From: Calditrichia bacterium
GTDB lineage: Bacteria > Calditrichota > Calditrichia > RBG-13-44-9 > J075
NCBI GenBank assembly: GCA_028284445.1
Contig: JANQRS010000038.1
Span: forward strand, 1-32,597
Direction: 5' to 3'
DNA: 32,597 bases
The notes beneath the pieces were generated by a model, which was given only the letters and a program-made list of their open reading frames with translations, made no database searches and was not told the DNA's origin. Shown here piece after piece: positions 6,509 to 15,265 of this stretch. Within the stretch, counting starts at the first letter, position 1, and each line of letters opens with the position of its first letter. The position numbers and the translations under genes were made by a program.

Positions 6509-8473
6509 TTACATGTCAACCAGCTGTGGATTCAGGACAATTTCGTCAACAAATGTCCATGACTTGCCGCCGGCGCCGGGATGCCATGGTGGGCAGGTTT
6601 TCACCCCAGTGGCCTTAACGCGGATATAGCGTGCTTTTTGATTCTTCAGCCGGGCCACAAGACGTGATGTTGCCGCCGGCGCCCGAAACTCAACAGGCCA
6701 TTCAAGACGGGCAACTTCGCGAAAACTGCGTCCGTCATTTGATATTTCAATGCTTGCATTTTCCGGGTTGAAGATCCAAACCTGCTGATCCTCCAGGAAA
6801 TGCACCATCACAATATTTACTGGTGATGTTTTGCCAAGATCGATCACCGCTTCAAAGTCACTACCCTCAAACCCCTGCCAGGCGCCATCATTGTATTCCA
6901 GGGTGCCCATTGTTCCATCGACGAGCGCATTATCGCTGCCGGCGCGATATTTGGGGTGAAATGGATGGGTCAGGCGAATCTTTTTCTCAATCGCCTGATG
7001 TTCCACTGCTATCGGTTCGGCTGCCTCCAAGCGCCCGTTGGGACGAACACCACTTCCCTTTCTACCGGTCAATTGATCGCCTAACTCAGTGCGTGCAGCT
7101 TCAACCAATTCTTGCAATTCAGAAACCACGTTTGGATGATCTTCAATCACATTTCGGGATTCGGAAATATCTTCCACCAAATTGTACAGCTCCAACTCAG
7201 CCTTCCTGGTTGCGTAGGGACCGGGATAGCCATCATTTTTCGGCTCAACACCTTCATAGGAGCGATATTCGTGAGGCAAAATCAACTTCCAATCGCCTTT
7301 GCGCACTGCTTGCAGAGCACCGCCGTAATAATAGTAGTAGTTGTTACGTGGCGATGCAGCGGCTTCGCCACGCAGAATCGGCATCAGGCTGACGCCATCT
7401 ATCTTGCTTGGTGGCAATGCTGCACCGGTGATTTCCGCAATGGTTGGCAGCAAGTCAACCGTCGCTCCAATCGCGCTGGACACCTGTCCCGCTTCAATAT
7501 TTCCCTGCCAGCGGACAATAAACGGCACCCGAGCACCACCTTCCCACATGTTTCCTTTGCCCTCACGGAGGGGCAAGGCGGAACCGGCATGATTCCCATA
7601 ATTCAACCAGGGGCCGTTGTCGCTGGTGAAAATCACAATCGTGTTCTCTTCCAGCCCGTTCTCTTTAAGCTCGGTAAGAATCTGCCCAACGGACCAATCT
7701 ATTTCCATCATCACGTCGCCATAAAGGCCTTGCTCACTCTTGCCCTTGAACTTATCGGAAGCAGCAATCGGCACGTGCGGCATTGAATGCGGCAGGTAAA
7801 GGAAGAAGGGCTTTTCCTTGTTACGCTGAATGAAATCGACGGCACGTTCGGTATAACGTGTGGTCAGCTGTGCCTGATCTTCGAGCGTTTCCACGGTCTC
7901 GATGGTCTCATTGCCGTCAATAAGCGGCAATTTCGGATAATAGCCTTTTGCCTGGGACTTGCCGTCATAATGAACCGGCCACATGTCGTTCGAATAAGGC
8001 AGGCCAAAATACTCATCGAACCCGTGCTGAAGCGGGAGGAATTCTTTCAGGTGGCCCAAATGCCATTTGCCGAAGATACCGGTTGCGTATCCAAGCGGCC
8101 GCAGCATTTCAGCGATGGTTGTTTCCTGTGGATTGAGTCCGTGTCGCGCCCGCGGCGACAAGGCGCCCTGTATACTGATCCTTTCTGCATAGCAGCCAGT
8201 CAGCAGGGAAGCCCGGGAGGCGCTACATACAGCCTGACTCACATAGAAGTTTGTGAGGCGCATGCCGTCACGAGCCATCTTGTCCAGGTGCGGTGTGGTA
8301 AATCCTTTGCCGCCAAACACACCAACATCGGCATAGCCCTGATCATCGGTAAAAATGATCACAACATTTGGCGGGCCTTCACGGCCGGATTTCTGACATT
8401 GCAAAAGAAGAAGGCTTCCGATTACGAGGAGCAACACGCTGAAGGGAGAAGGGAGAATCTTGCTATTTTTCAA
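6509..8473 (-). CDS. Lipoprotein sulfatase with C-terminal discoidin-like domain
   Basis: 654 aa from a TTG start; no in-frame ATG lies between it and the preceding stop. Residues 1-26 form a lipoprotein signal with lipobox LLQC. The sulfatase domain follows: metal-binding DD (43-44, IFTDDQGYADVG), and the formylglycine motif C83-S-A-S-R, whose Cys must be oxidised by a formylglycine-generating enzyme not encoded here. GKWHLGH, HSMPHVPI and FTSDNGPW add further active-site positions. Residues ~510-650 form an F5/8-type C (discoidin)-like beta sandwich, which often binds carbohydrate. It likely desulfates polysaccharide at the cell surface. It lies 34 bp downstream of the ACT-domain gene. Confidence 0.93.
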   Translation of the reverse strand: MKNSKILPSPFSVLLLVIGSLLLLQCQKSGREGPPNVVIIFTDDQGYADVGVFGGKGFTTPHLDKMARDGMRLTNFYVSQAVCSASRASLLTGCYAERISIQGALSPRARHGLNPQETTIAEMLRPLGYATGIFGKWHLGHLKEFLPLQHGFDEYFGLPYSNDMWPVHYDGKSQAKGYYPKLPLIDGNETIETVETLEDQAQLTTRYTERAVDFIQRNKEKPFFLYLPHSMPHVPIAASDKFKGKSEQGLYGDVMMEIDWSVGQILTELKENGLEENTIVIFTSDNGPWLNYGNHAGSALPLREGKGNMWEGGARVPFIVRWQGNIEAGQVSSAIGATVDLLPTIAEITGAALPPSKIDGVSLMPILRGEAAASPRNNYYYYYGGALQAVRKGDWKLILPHEYRSYEGVEPKNDGYPGPYATRKAELELYNLVEDISESRNVIEDHPNVVSELQELVEAARTELGDQLTGRKGSGVRPNGRLEAAEPIAVEHQAIEKKIRLTHPFHPKYRAGSDNALVDGTMGTLEYNDGAWQGFEGSDFEAVIDLGKTSPVNIVMVHFLEDQQVWIFNPENASIEISNDGRSFREVARLEWPVEFRAPAATSRLVARLKNQKARYIRVKATGVKTCPPWHPGAGGKSWTFVDEIVLNPQLVDM

Positions 8474-8507
8474 GAAATGTGGTCCGCCTTTGGTTTATCG
8501 CCGGATT

Positions 8508-8891
8508 TCAGGAGAAAGTATATCCACCTACCTCCTGAAGCTGCTGAACCGCCGCGTCAAGTTTTTCTGATTTCACAAGGATATAGTCTGTATCAAACGT
8601 AGAGATCGCGAAAATGCTAATGCCGGCATCAGCCAAGGCACTGGAAATACGAGCAAGAATACCAATTTCTCCGAAGTCGAGCGGGCCGATGACGCGCATG
8701 GCCCGCCAATTATCTTCCTGCTGATCGCTGTCCAAGACCAGGGAGGAGGAACAGACAATCGATAACTCCTGATCGCTTCGGGTAATTGCGAAAAATCCGC
8801 TGTTGTTGATCAGCGGGGGAATCTCACGATCACGCCCGAAGCGATGCACCGTCAACAGGTCCGGCAAAACGTCAAATTTTAGAGCACTCAT
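8508..8891 (-). CDS. ACT-domain protein
   Basis: 127 aa, cytoplasmic. The N-terminal half resembles the DUF2241/CASTOR-like ACT module (LTVHRFGRDREIPPL). The C-terminal half is a recognisable ACT domain (DFGEIGILARISSALADAG, then ISIFAISTFDTDYILVKSE). Such two-ACT proteins bind amino acids and act as sensors; no enzyme domain is attached. It sits 15 bp after the S9 peptidase stop and 34 bp before the sulfatase, so the three are likely co-transcribed. The start has only a weak ribosome site (AGCGGA). Confidence 0.85.
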   Translation of the reverse strand: MSALKFDVLPDLLTVHRFGRDREIPPLINNSGFFAITRSDQELSIVCSSSLVLDSDQQEDNWRAMRVIGPLDFGEIGILARISSALADAGISIFAISTFDTDYILVKSEKLDAAVQQLQEVGGYTFS

Positions 8892-8906
8892 TCCGCTAGG
8901 TTCATT

Positions 8907-10976
8907 CTAATTTTCAAGATTGCTCATCTCAGTGCCTGTGGTCACCATTTTGCGGCCGAGATGTTTTTCAAACCAGGTCAGAATTCTGGGTGTCACATCC
9001 ATCAAGAATTTCGGCTCACGTGGTCCATGCGGGGTGCGTGGATAAACAACCATTTCCGTATCAATACCGCGGCGTTTCAGGGCCACGTAGAATTCCTGCC
9101 CCTGCGTAAACGGCACGCGCAAGTCGTTGGCGCCATGAATCACCTGTGTAGGCGTGGTAACCTCGGCAATGCGATAAATCGCAGAATGCTTTTCGTATGT
9201 CTCATAATCTTCCCAGAACTCACCGCCCATATGCGCAACCAGGTAATCCGGTATGTCAGTAGTAGTCACCATGCTAACCAGGTTTGGCAAACCGGCGCCC
9301 ATGCTGGCAGCCTTGAAACGTCCGGTACGAGTTACCAGGTAAGACGTCATATAACCGCCATAGCTCCATCCCATAGCACAGAGACTGTCTTCATGAGCGA
9401 TGCCCATTTCAATGACTTTATCAACACCAGACATCAGGTCTTCGTAGTCACCATGTCCCCAATCCTGGAAATTGGCATAGCGAAATTCCTTACCATAACC
9501 ACTGCTGCCACGCGGATTGGGACGCAGAACGGCATAGCCATTTTCAGCGAAAGTCTGCACCATGTAAATGCCGCGACCGCCGGTAAAATATTCCGTGAAT
9601 ACACCTGCCGGACCACCATGAATCGTCAAGACCAGCGGATACTTTTTCCCGGCAACGTAGTCAACCGGATAGGTCAGCAGTCCTTCGATCTCGAGTCCGT
9701 CTTTTGATTTCCAGGTCAGGATTTCCGTCTTTCCCATCAACGGGCGGGCAATGCCGTCGTTGATATTAGAAATTCGTTTTGGCGTGAATTTTTTGACGCG
9801 TGAAACGTAAACGTCCACCGGTTTGTCACTCTCTTCATAAGTAAATGCCATCATATTGTTCTTTCGATCGATGGCAACATCATCAACATTACCGACATCG
9901 GCGCTGATCATTTTTGGTGCTTTGCCATTCACGGGCAGGGCAAAAAGATTTCGTGATGTGCCTTTGGCTTCCCGGTAAAATATTCGCTTACTATCGGCAG
10001 ACCAGCCAACAATTGCTGCATTGCGATCGTGGGTATCGCCAAGTTTCACCGGATCACCGCCAGCCAGTGGCGCGATGTAAATATCGCGAATACCAATCGC
10101 CTGAATGCTGCCGCCATGGGACAGGAAGGCCACGTATTTGCCGTCCGGTGACACGCGCGGGCTGTTGTCCTGTCCCGGACGATTAACAATTTGGCTTACC
10201 TCGCCGCTGTCGGCGGAAACGCTGGCAATTTCGCCGGCAAGGAAGCGGGTGTTGAATGTCGGCTCCGGATGCCACGCAAATACCAGCCGACTGCCGTCCG
10301 GTGTCCAGTCAAAAGAGGAGATATGATAATCACCGGCAGTTACCCGCTGCACATCGCGCTCATCGTCTGCATTTTTGGCTATGGCCACTGTGTATATGTG
10401 ACTGTATTTGAAATTCTGATCAACGAGGATGACATCGCGCTTTTCTTTGGCGGCCTTCTCTTCTTCCTTTGTTTTCGGGTCTTGCATCAGGTAAGCGATC
10501 TTCTTGCCATCCGGTGACCAGCGATAGCTGCCCACGCCGGATTTGGCATCGGTAATTTTTTCAGCTTCGCCCCCCATCACGCGCATGATCCATAGCTGGC
10601 TCTTTTTCCCACCACGACTGCTGGTAAAAGCGAGATATTTGCCATCGGGAGAAAAGGAGGGATTGCCACAGGACTTTTCGCCACGCGTATACTGGACATC
10701 TGAACTGCCGTCGGTTGCTGCCAGCCAAATGTGGCTGAGAAATTCAGATTTTTCGCCTTCCATTAGCGGTTTTCTCACAACATAAGCAGCATATTTTCCA
10801 TCCGGAGAAATCGCCACGCTCTGGATATCATTATACTGCATACTTAATCCGGGATTCCAGGCATCCTCTACGATCTCCGCTTTCTCGTCTTCAGCGAAAG
10901 CAAAACAGCTCAGCGCCAGCAACGCAATGAGCAAAATTGGTAAGTTAATAATTCGAAAGTTTGGCAAGCGTTTCAT
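8907..10976 (-). CDS. Secreted S9-family prolyl oligopeptidase/acylaminoacyl peptidase
   Basis: 689 aa. A signal peptide occupies residues 1-28 (cleavage near FAFAED). Residues ~40-400 form a beta-propeller built of PD40/WD40-like units, marked by repeated SPDGKY and SADSKR motifs. The alpha/beta-hydrolase domain carries HGGPAG (oxyanion region), nucleophile S538 in GWSYGGYM, D618 in HGANDLRVP and H650 in TPHGPREP, so the triad is complete. It probably cleaves short peptides in the periplasm or outside the cell. AAGGGGG lies 7 bp before the ATG. It appears to lead a run with the ACT-domain protein and the sulfatase. Confidence 0.95.
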   Translation of the reverse strand: MKRLPNFRIINLPILLIALLALSCFAFAEDEKAEIVEDAWNPGLSMQYNDIQSVAISPDGKYAAYVVRKPLMEGEKSEFLSHIWLAATDGSSDVQYTRGEKSCGNPSFSPDGKYLAFTSSRGGKKSQLWIMRVMGGEAEKITDAKSGVGSYRWSPDGKKIAYLMQDPKTKEEEKAAKEKRDVILVDQNFKYSHIYTVAIAKNADDERDVQRVTAGDYHISSFDWTPDGSRLVFAWHPEPTFNTRFLAGEIASVSADSGEVSQIVNRPGQDNSPRVSPDGKYVAFLSHGGSIQAIGIRDIYIAPLAGGDPVKLGDTHDRNAAIVGWSADSKRIFYREAKGTSRNLFALPVNGKAPKMISADVGNVDDVAIDRKNNMMAFTYEESDKPVDVYVSRVKKFTPKRISNINDGIARPLMGKTEILTWKSKDGLEIEGLLTYPVDYVAGKKYPLVLTIHGGPAGVFTEYFTGGRGIYMVQTFAENGYAVLRPNPRGSSGYGKEFRYANFQDWGHGDYEDLMSGVDKVIEMGIAHEDSLCAMGWSYGGYMTSYLVTRTGRFKAASMGAGLPNLVSMVTTTDIPDYLVAHMGGEFWEDYETYEKHSAIYRIAEVTTPTQVIHGANDLRVPFTQGQEFYVALKRRGIDTEMVVYPRTPHGPREPKFLMDVTPRILTWFEKHLGRKMVTTGTEMSNLEN

Positions 10977-11031
10977 GTTTATCCCCCTTTGTTTGGAACT
11001 CGATGTCGGTAATTCAGGTGGTGAGCAGATA

Positions 11032-11062
11032 GGGATGGCATTCCTCTAAAGGATGGCATCCC
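11032..11062. other. Imperfect inverted repeat upstream of the S9 peptidase gene
   Basis: GGGATGGCATTCCT pairs with AGGATGGCATCCC with one mismatch and one bulge, leaving a 4-nt loop. It lies in the 208-bp gap between the DUF1203 and S9 peptidase genes, which otherwise holds no visible gene. It could be a weak terminator for the DUF1203 gene or a structured leader; there is no T run. Confidence 0.4.
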
Positions 11063-11132
11063 AGAGCAAAGTTTACCGCCTCCGGGGCAAAAATCCTAAT
11101 TTTGCAAGGGGATTGATCGAGTAGAATGTCCA

Positions 11133-11151
11133 GAGGGCCATATTGGCCCTC
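11133..11151. other. Perfect hairpin downstream of the DUF1203 gene
   Basis: The arms GAGGGCCA and TGGCCCTC pair perfectly around a 3-nt loop, 33 bp after the DUF1203 stop on the minus strand. There is no following T run, so it is at best a weak terminator or RNA-stabilising stem. Confidence 0.45.
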
Positions 11152-11184
11152 GCTGAATAGTGGTAACTTTCATTTTGGTGAGAT

Positions 11185-11658
11185 TTAGATGCGATCAATC
11201 TGGCAATTAAAGCAGCCGGGACCAGCATTGTGAACCTGTAGGTAAGCTATATTGCCATCCGTAAAATATTCACGAATTTTTCCCGACAATTCCGCACCGG
11301 GAAGCACCACTGCTGATCGCATATACCCGCTGGCATCATAAGCACGAAGAGACAATTGCCGATGGCGAATCATTTCCGGAATTTCATTCATTTTCAATTG
11401 CGCGGTCTCAGCTGATTCGCGCACAAAAATCGGACCTGCAGCAGCATACGGCGAGGCAGCCTCGTGATGATCATAATTTAACAGAATCACTGTTTCGCCC
11501 ACCTCAGCATCTTCGAGACTAACACGACATGGAAAACCGGGCTTTTTATCGACTGCGAGGCGGCGAGCATTGTGCTTGCGTAATTGCTCATCTGACATCT
11601 CGAAGTATCGCTGGAATTTCATATCGGGCAAGGCAACAACCTGAAAATCAGTATTCAT
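11185..11658 (-). CDS. DUF1203 protein
   Basis: 157 aa from the ATG at 11658, chosen because AGGAG lies 8 bp upstream and the family's typical N-terminus (FQVVALP, then the MSDEQLRKHN helix) begins here; a longer frame adds 39 unrelated residues. Family hallmarks are KPGFPCRVSLEDAEVGETV, LLNYDHH, GPIFVRE, EIPEMIRHRQLSLRAYD and YLQVHNAGPGCF. The family has no established function; conserved Cys, Asp and His positions hint at an enzyme. Divergently transcribed from the sterol-desaturase-family gene. Confidence 0.9.
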   Translation of the reverse strand: MNTDFQVVALPDMKFQRYFEMSDEQLRKHNARRLAVDKKPGFPCRVSLEDAEVGETVILLNYDHHEAASPYAAAGPIFVRESAETAQLKMNEIPEMIRHRQLSLRAYDASGYMRSAVVLPGAELSGKIREYFTDGNIAYLQVHNAGPGCFNCQIDRI

Positions 11659-11769
11659 CGTCATACTCCTATATTGTTTGCTGTTTCTTTCTTCATAGAA
11701 TATGACTGCTGACTGCAATATTCGACCCGAATCTTGCGCTATTTCATAACAGGTGCTTGCCGGATAAGC

Positions 11770-11798
11770 TTGCATCTTTGCCTCAAAATCCGCATAAT
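11770..11798 (+). promoter_or_regulatory. Sigma-70-like promoter for the desaturase-family gene
   Basis: TTGCAT and CATAAT are separated by exactly 17 bp. The predicted transcript would start near 11805, about 27 bp before the ATG at 11832. It lies in the divergent DUF1203/desaturase intergenic region. Called by consensus match only. Confidence 0.55.
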
Positions 11799-11831
11799 TT
11801 AAAAGACAGAGACAACAGAGCAGAAAGGTTC

Positions 11832-12713
11832 ATGATGATAGAGAGTTTGATTCAGTTTTTTGAAACCATCCCACCGGCGTATCGGACAGGTATCCTGGTT
11901 ACCGGTTTACTGGGGTTTTGGATATTGGAAGGTGCGGTGCCGATGTTTTCATTTAAATATGAAAAGGTCAAGCATGCCCTGCTCAATATTTTCTTCACGC
12001 TGACAACTATGGTGGTCAATCTTGGACTTGCCTTTCTTATTGTGAAGGCCGCCGACTTTACCACTGCCAATCAGTTTGGCCTGCTTTATCTCGTGGACTT
12101 GCCGATCTGGGCACATCTCATACTGGCCGTCATGCTGCTGGACCTGGTTGGCGCCTGGCTAATTCACTGGATCGAACATAAGATCAAGTTTCTCTGGAAA
12201 TTTCACCTGATCCATCATTCCGATACCCACGTAGATGTCACCACCGCCTTGCGTCATCATCCCGGTGAAAGCATATTTCGAGCATCATTTACCACCCTTG
12301 GTATTATCATTGCCGGCGTGCCGATTGGCATGGTCTTCGTCTATCAAACGCTGTCCGCAATCTTCGCTCAACTGACGCACGCCAACGTGCAGACGCCGAA
12401 GAAGATTGATCGCCTGCTATCCTATGTCTTTGTGACACCGGCAATGCATAAGGTGCATCATCATTATGTGCAGCCGCTAACTGACACAAACTATGGCAAT
12501 ATTTTTGCGATTTGGGATCGAATTTTCGGCACCTTTGCCGAGGTTGAGGATAGTCAGAGTATCAAGTATGGCATTGATACGCATATGAAGGAAAGTGAAC
12601 ATAGCAGCATTATGAACTTGCTTGCTATTCCCTTTCAAAAGTATCGCCCACCCACGACATCGAAGTTTGGTTCAGAGGAAGGCCAGGCGGAAGAAGCAGA
12701 AAACACGAAATGA
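11832..12713 (+). CDS. Sterol desaturase / fatty acid hydroxylase family membrane protein
   Basis: 293 aa from the ATG at 11832 (GAAAGG upstream; the frame extends 25 codons further without a better start). Hydrophobic segments lie around residues 20-35, 50-72 and 90-112, with further hydrophobic stretches around 150-180. The three diiron histidine clusters of the family are present: HWIEH (112-116), HLIHH (125-129) and HKVHHH. Members hydroxylate or desaturate lipids using a diiron centre and O2; the lipid substrate here is unknown. The C-terminal ~25 residues are polar. It has its own promoter, stands alone, and is followed within 8 bp by a heptamer array. Confidence 0.92.
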   Translation: MMIESLIQFFETIPPAYRTGILVTGLLGFWILEGAVPMFSFKYEKVKHALLNIFFTLTTMVVNLGLAFLIVKAADFTTANQFGLLYLVDLPIWAHLILAVMLLDLVGAWLIHWIEHKIKFLWKFHLIHHSDTHVDVTTALRHHPGESIFRASFTTLGIIIAGVPIGMVFVYQTLSAIFAQLTHANVQTPKKIDRLLSYVFVTPAMHKVHHHYVQPLTDTNYGNIFAIWDRIFGTFAEVEDSQSIKYGIDTHMKESEHSSIMNLLAIPFQKYRPPTTSKFGSEEGQAEEAENTK

Positions 12714-12720
12714 TTGTTCA

Positions 12721-12797
12721 CAGTTCGCTGATCGATGACCGCTCAACGGTCAACGGTCAACGGTCAACGGTCAACGGTCAACGGTCAACGGTCAACG
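12721..12797. repeat. Heptamer array (TCAACGG), perfect core with diverged left flank
   Basis: Seven perfect copies of TCAACGG plus six bases (12743-12797) are preceded in the same 7-bp phase by diverged units such as CTGATCG and ATGACCG back to 12721. The array begins 8 bp after the stop of the desaturase-family gene and ends 17 bp before the stop of the convergent pentapeptide-protein gene. Stops occur in all frames on the minus strand only. Confidence 0.95.
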
Positions 12798-12814
12798 AAT
12801 ATTTATGCGAGACG

Positions 12815-13414
12815 TCACAGTTTGACCTTGATTCCCATCATCTGTAGCAAAGTGGCCGCCTCGGGCAGTGAAAAGCAGGCATCTTTCACATGATTTTTCA
12901 AGGGATTGATAGCGTAGTTGCGGGCGTCGACAAAGTTGGCCTTCTTGAGGTTGGTCTGATCAAATAGGCTGGAGCTAAGATCCGAATTTTGGAAGTCGGC
13001 TTCCTGTAGGTCCGCCTCGACAAAATCACAGGCCTTGATTGTTGAGTCCTTGATGGTTAAGCCCGGTAACTCCAGGCCGGAAAAGTTGACGGATTGTAGA
13101 AAAACGTCTTTAAAACCCAGCTCCAGCAATAGGGTATCTGCAAGAGAGAAATCGACACCGCTCAATTTACATTCCTCAAACTGAACATTCTGCAGTTTGC
13201 AATTCTTGAAAATCACACTTTCCAGCTCACACTGATGGAAAACGCAATCAGCAATGCGGGCGATGCTAAAATCCACATCCCGGAAATGGCAGTGTTCAAA
13301 GCGGCAATCAACAAACTCGCGCGAGTTTAGATTGACGCCCTGGAGTTTTTCTTTCACGAAAATCTGATCCGCAAATTCAAAACCCTTGAATGAATGCGAT
13401 TTGCCATCGCTCAT
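12815..13414 (-). CDS. Pentapeptide-repeat protein, Qnr/McbG-like
   Basis: 199 aa made almost wholly of A(D/N)LXX-type pentapeptide repeats (for example CDFVEADLQEADFQNSDL), expected to fold as a right-handed quadrilateral beta-helix. The C-terminal segment NPLKNHVKDACFSLPEA followed by LLQMMGI resembles the end of Qnr and McbG proteins, which mimic DNA and protect DNA gyrase. Gyrase protection is inferred from this similarity only. The ATG overlaps the stop of the upstream GNAT gene by four bases (ATGA), so translation is coupled. Confidence 0.85.
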   Translation of the reverse strand: MSDGKSHSFKGFEFADQIFVKEKLQGVNLNSREFVDCRFEHCHFRDVDFSIARIADCVFHQCELESVIFKNCKLQNVQFEECKLSGVDFSLADTLLLELGFKDVFLQSVNFSGLELPGLTIKDSTIKACDFVEADLQEADFQNSDLSSSLFDQTNLKKANFVDARNYAINPLKNHVKDACFSLPEAATLLQMMGIKVKL

Positions 13415-13920
13415 ATTGCTCTCTCCATGATCAAATCTCTTTGGGCTTCGTCACCGAGCATGAAAGTATGTGATGATGTCGTTTGGAATCCCCAACGCTC
13501 GTAAAATCGAATCGCTTTGGGATTGTTTTCCCATACGCCCAGCCAAATAATGTTCTTGTCATTTGTCCGGCCTAATTCAAAACCATCCTCGAGCAGTTTA
13601 CCGCCGATGCCTTTTCCGATCTCACTCGTCAGAACGTAGATCTGACAGAGCTCAATGGTTGCCTTACCCTCAAGATGCGGCGGTTGATGCTTGAGATCAT
13701 AGCGAGCAAAAGCAACTGCTGCGCCCTCATCTTCGGCAATACGGTAGATCATCTGCTCAGCAAAGAGGTGTTTCGCAACAGCCGCTTCACTATAAGCTTT
13801 TTCGATATAGGATTCGAGATTGTCAGGGCTATTATAGCTGGCAAATGCAGCGCGGAAGGTCTCCTCACCAATTCTGGCCAGCAGTGCGACATCATCGGCG
13901 GTCGCCGCACGAATTATCAT
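13411..13920 (-). CDS. GNAT acetyltransferase, PaiA/spermidine-acetyltransferase-like
   Basis: 169 aa. Motif A is seen as EIGKGIGGKLLEDGFELG, followed by IIWLGVWENNPKAIRFYE and RWGF, which is typical of the PaiA-like branch that acetylates polyamines or small amines. Substrate is not proven. GGGAG lies before the ATG. The gene follows the DUF4287-DUF5655 gene by 44 bp and overlaps the pentapeptide-protein gene by four bases. Confidence 0.88.
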   Translation of the reverse strand: MIIRAATADDVALLARIGEETFRAAFASYNSPDNLESYIEKAYSEAAVAKHLFAEQMIYRIAEDEGAAVAFARYDLKHQPPHLEGKATIELCQIYVLTSEIGKGIGGKLLEDGFELGRTNDKNIIWLGVWENNPKAIRFYERWGFQTTSSHTFMLGDEAQRDLIMERAI

Positions 13921-13964
13921 CTTTTCTCCCGGGTATTCTGAATCTGCGGAACGGTGGCAGGAAA

Positions 13965-14531
13965 TCAGGCTTTATCGTATGCTGCGCGCAACCAATTGAT
14001 CAATTCGTCATCGACATCATCTGCTGTAGCTAATCGCACGCGATGGCTAACCATACTATTAAAGCTGCCGGAGGCTTCCAAGCGTTCCGTCGGATCAAGG
14101 CCTTTCAGATTGATCCCGACATCGAGGCGGGTTTTGGTGCTCGGCTGGATGAGGGCAAATTGCTTCTTGCGGCGAAGGCTAACATAGCTTTTCTTTGGGG
14201 CAATGTCTACATCGGCACCGAACGCCTCAATCGCCGCAAGCAGCTTGTCATAAACCGGTTTCAAATCGGCCTTTGCTCCACTGTATTGAGCGGTAACAAG
14301 GTCGTCTGTGCTGGCAGCAGAACCGGCGTCCGAGGCGAGATGTTTGTGAGCAACCAAGTTGGCAAATCCGTGGGTCATACCGTGATCTGCTTTCAGGAAT
14401 TTTACAATCTGACCATGTTTTTCAAGCTTACAACCAGCGGCAATCTTTAGCCATTCCTCAAGAGTCTTGCCAGTCTTTTCTTTCATATTGGCAATCATTG
14501 ATGCAGCCATTTCTTCCGGGGATTTTGCCAT
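13965..14531 (-). CDS. DUF4287-DUF5655 protein
   Basis: 188 aa. Residues ~1-55 match DUF4287 (EEMAASMIANMKEKTGKTLE, then a helix and GMTHGFANLVAH). Residues ~85-185 match DUF5655 (PVYDKLLAAIEAFGADVDIA, then KKSYVSLRRKKQFALIQPST and RLDVGINL). This two-domain architecture is common in bacteria, and its role is unknown. GAGGAAAG lies just before the ATG. It is the second gene of a four-gene minus-strand run. Confidence 0.88.
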   Translation of the reverse strand: MAKSPEEMAASMIANMKEKTGKTLEEWLKIAAGCKLEKHGQIVKFLKADHGMTHGFANLVAHKHLASDAGSAASTDDLVTAQYSGAKADLKPVYDKLLAAIEAFGADVDIAPKKSYVSLRRKKQFALIQPSTKTRLDVGINLKGLDPTERLEASGSFNSMVSHRVRLATADDVDDELINWLRAAYDKA

Positions 14532-14586
14532 TCTTTCCTCGTCGTTTCAGTAACGTATAATCACAACCGATGTCACCGGTGCAAAT

Positions 14587-15009
14587 TCATTCAATATTAT
14601 CATCAATGTCGATGGAGAGCAACCAATTTTCGGCCTCTTCAAAACTTTGAAATGTTCGCCCCTGCAAGCGCTCCTTAAATGCCACCTGTTCCGCAAACTT
14701 GTTCTCTGAATAATGTTCGTCATGTCTGTCAAAATGCGCAACATAGAAATTGGGTCCAAACATTTGGTTCAGCTCCCTGGCATGTTTAAAGATGTCCATT
14801 GTTGTGCCCTGATTTGGAAAGTCCTCCTCTACCAGCATCTTCATATAGCCATTGCTTTTTGCCTCTTCTATCATGCGCGCCCAGTAGTTCGTGGCCGCTT
14901 CCAAAGAATCCTTGGATCCGGACACCAGTGCATAAAAATAGTCATCCCGATACTCAAAATCGATACGATAACCAAGAAACTCATTTTCCTCAGTTGCTCG
15001 TTTTACCAT
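14587..15009 (-). CDS. Possible SpoIIAA/STAS-like protein
   Basis: 140 aa from the ATG at 15009, chosen because GAGGGA lies 8 bp upstream; the frame upstream is not protein-like. The pattern of a beta strand (FEYRDDYFYALVSG), a helix with NYWARMIEEAKSNGY, strand MKMLVEED, and the C-terminal GRTFQSFEEAENWLL fits the STAS/SpoIIAA-like fold. The match is by eye and there is no clear phosphorylatable serine. It leads the run that continues with the DUF4287-DUF5655 gene 55 bp downstream. The 256 bp upstream (15010-15265) holds no gene I can support. Confidence 0.55.
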   Translation of the reverse strand: MVKRATEENEFLGYRIDFEYRDDYFYALVSGSKDSLEAATNYWARMIEEAKSNGYMKMLVEEDFPNQGTTMDIFKHARELNQMFGPNFYVAHFDRHDEHYSENKFAEQVAFKERLQGRTFQSFEEAENWLLSIDIDDNIE

Positions 15010-15265
15010 TGCTTTTCCCTCACATAAATCCTGATTAATGCCCGAGGCATTTCGATCCCATTGCAATGCGGCCAAAGCTTCGCATCCGGCATGGGTCAGT
15101 CGATGTTGGTTCGTCGTTTTGGGGTGTGTCAGATGATGCACCCGCTGCAAATAATCCGCAGATGGCGCATCATAAACTCCTGAGTGAGGGACAACTTATG
15201 GTAGAAAGTGGCTGGATACAAGTTCTTTTTATGCAATGGTTTGGGGCATTTCGCAAGCCCCGGCT

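Noticed and set aside
7787..8602. 271-aa plus-strand ORF opposite the sulfatase
   Set aside because: Shadow of the conserved sulfatase active-site region on the other strand; it has no recognisable domain.
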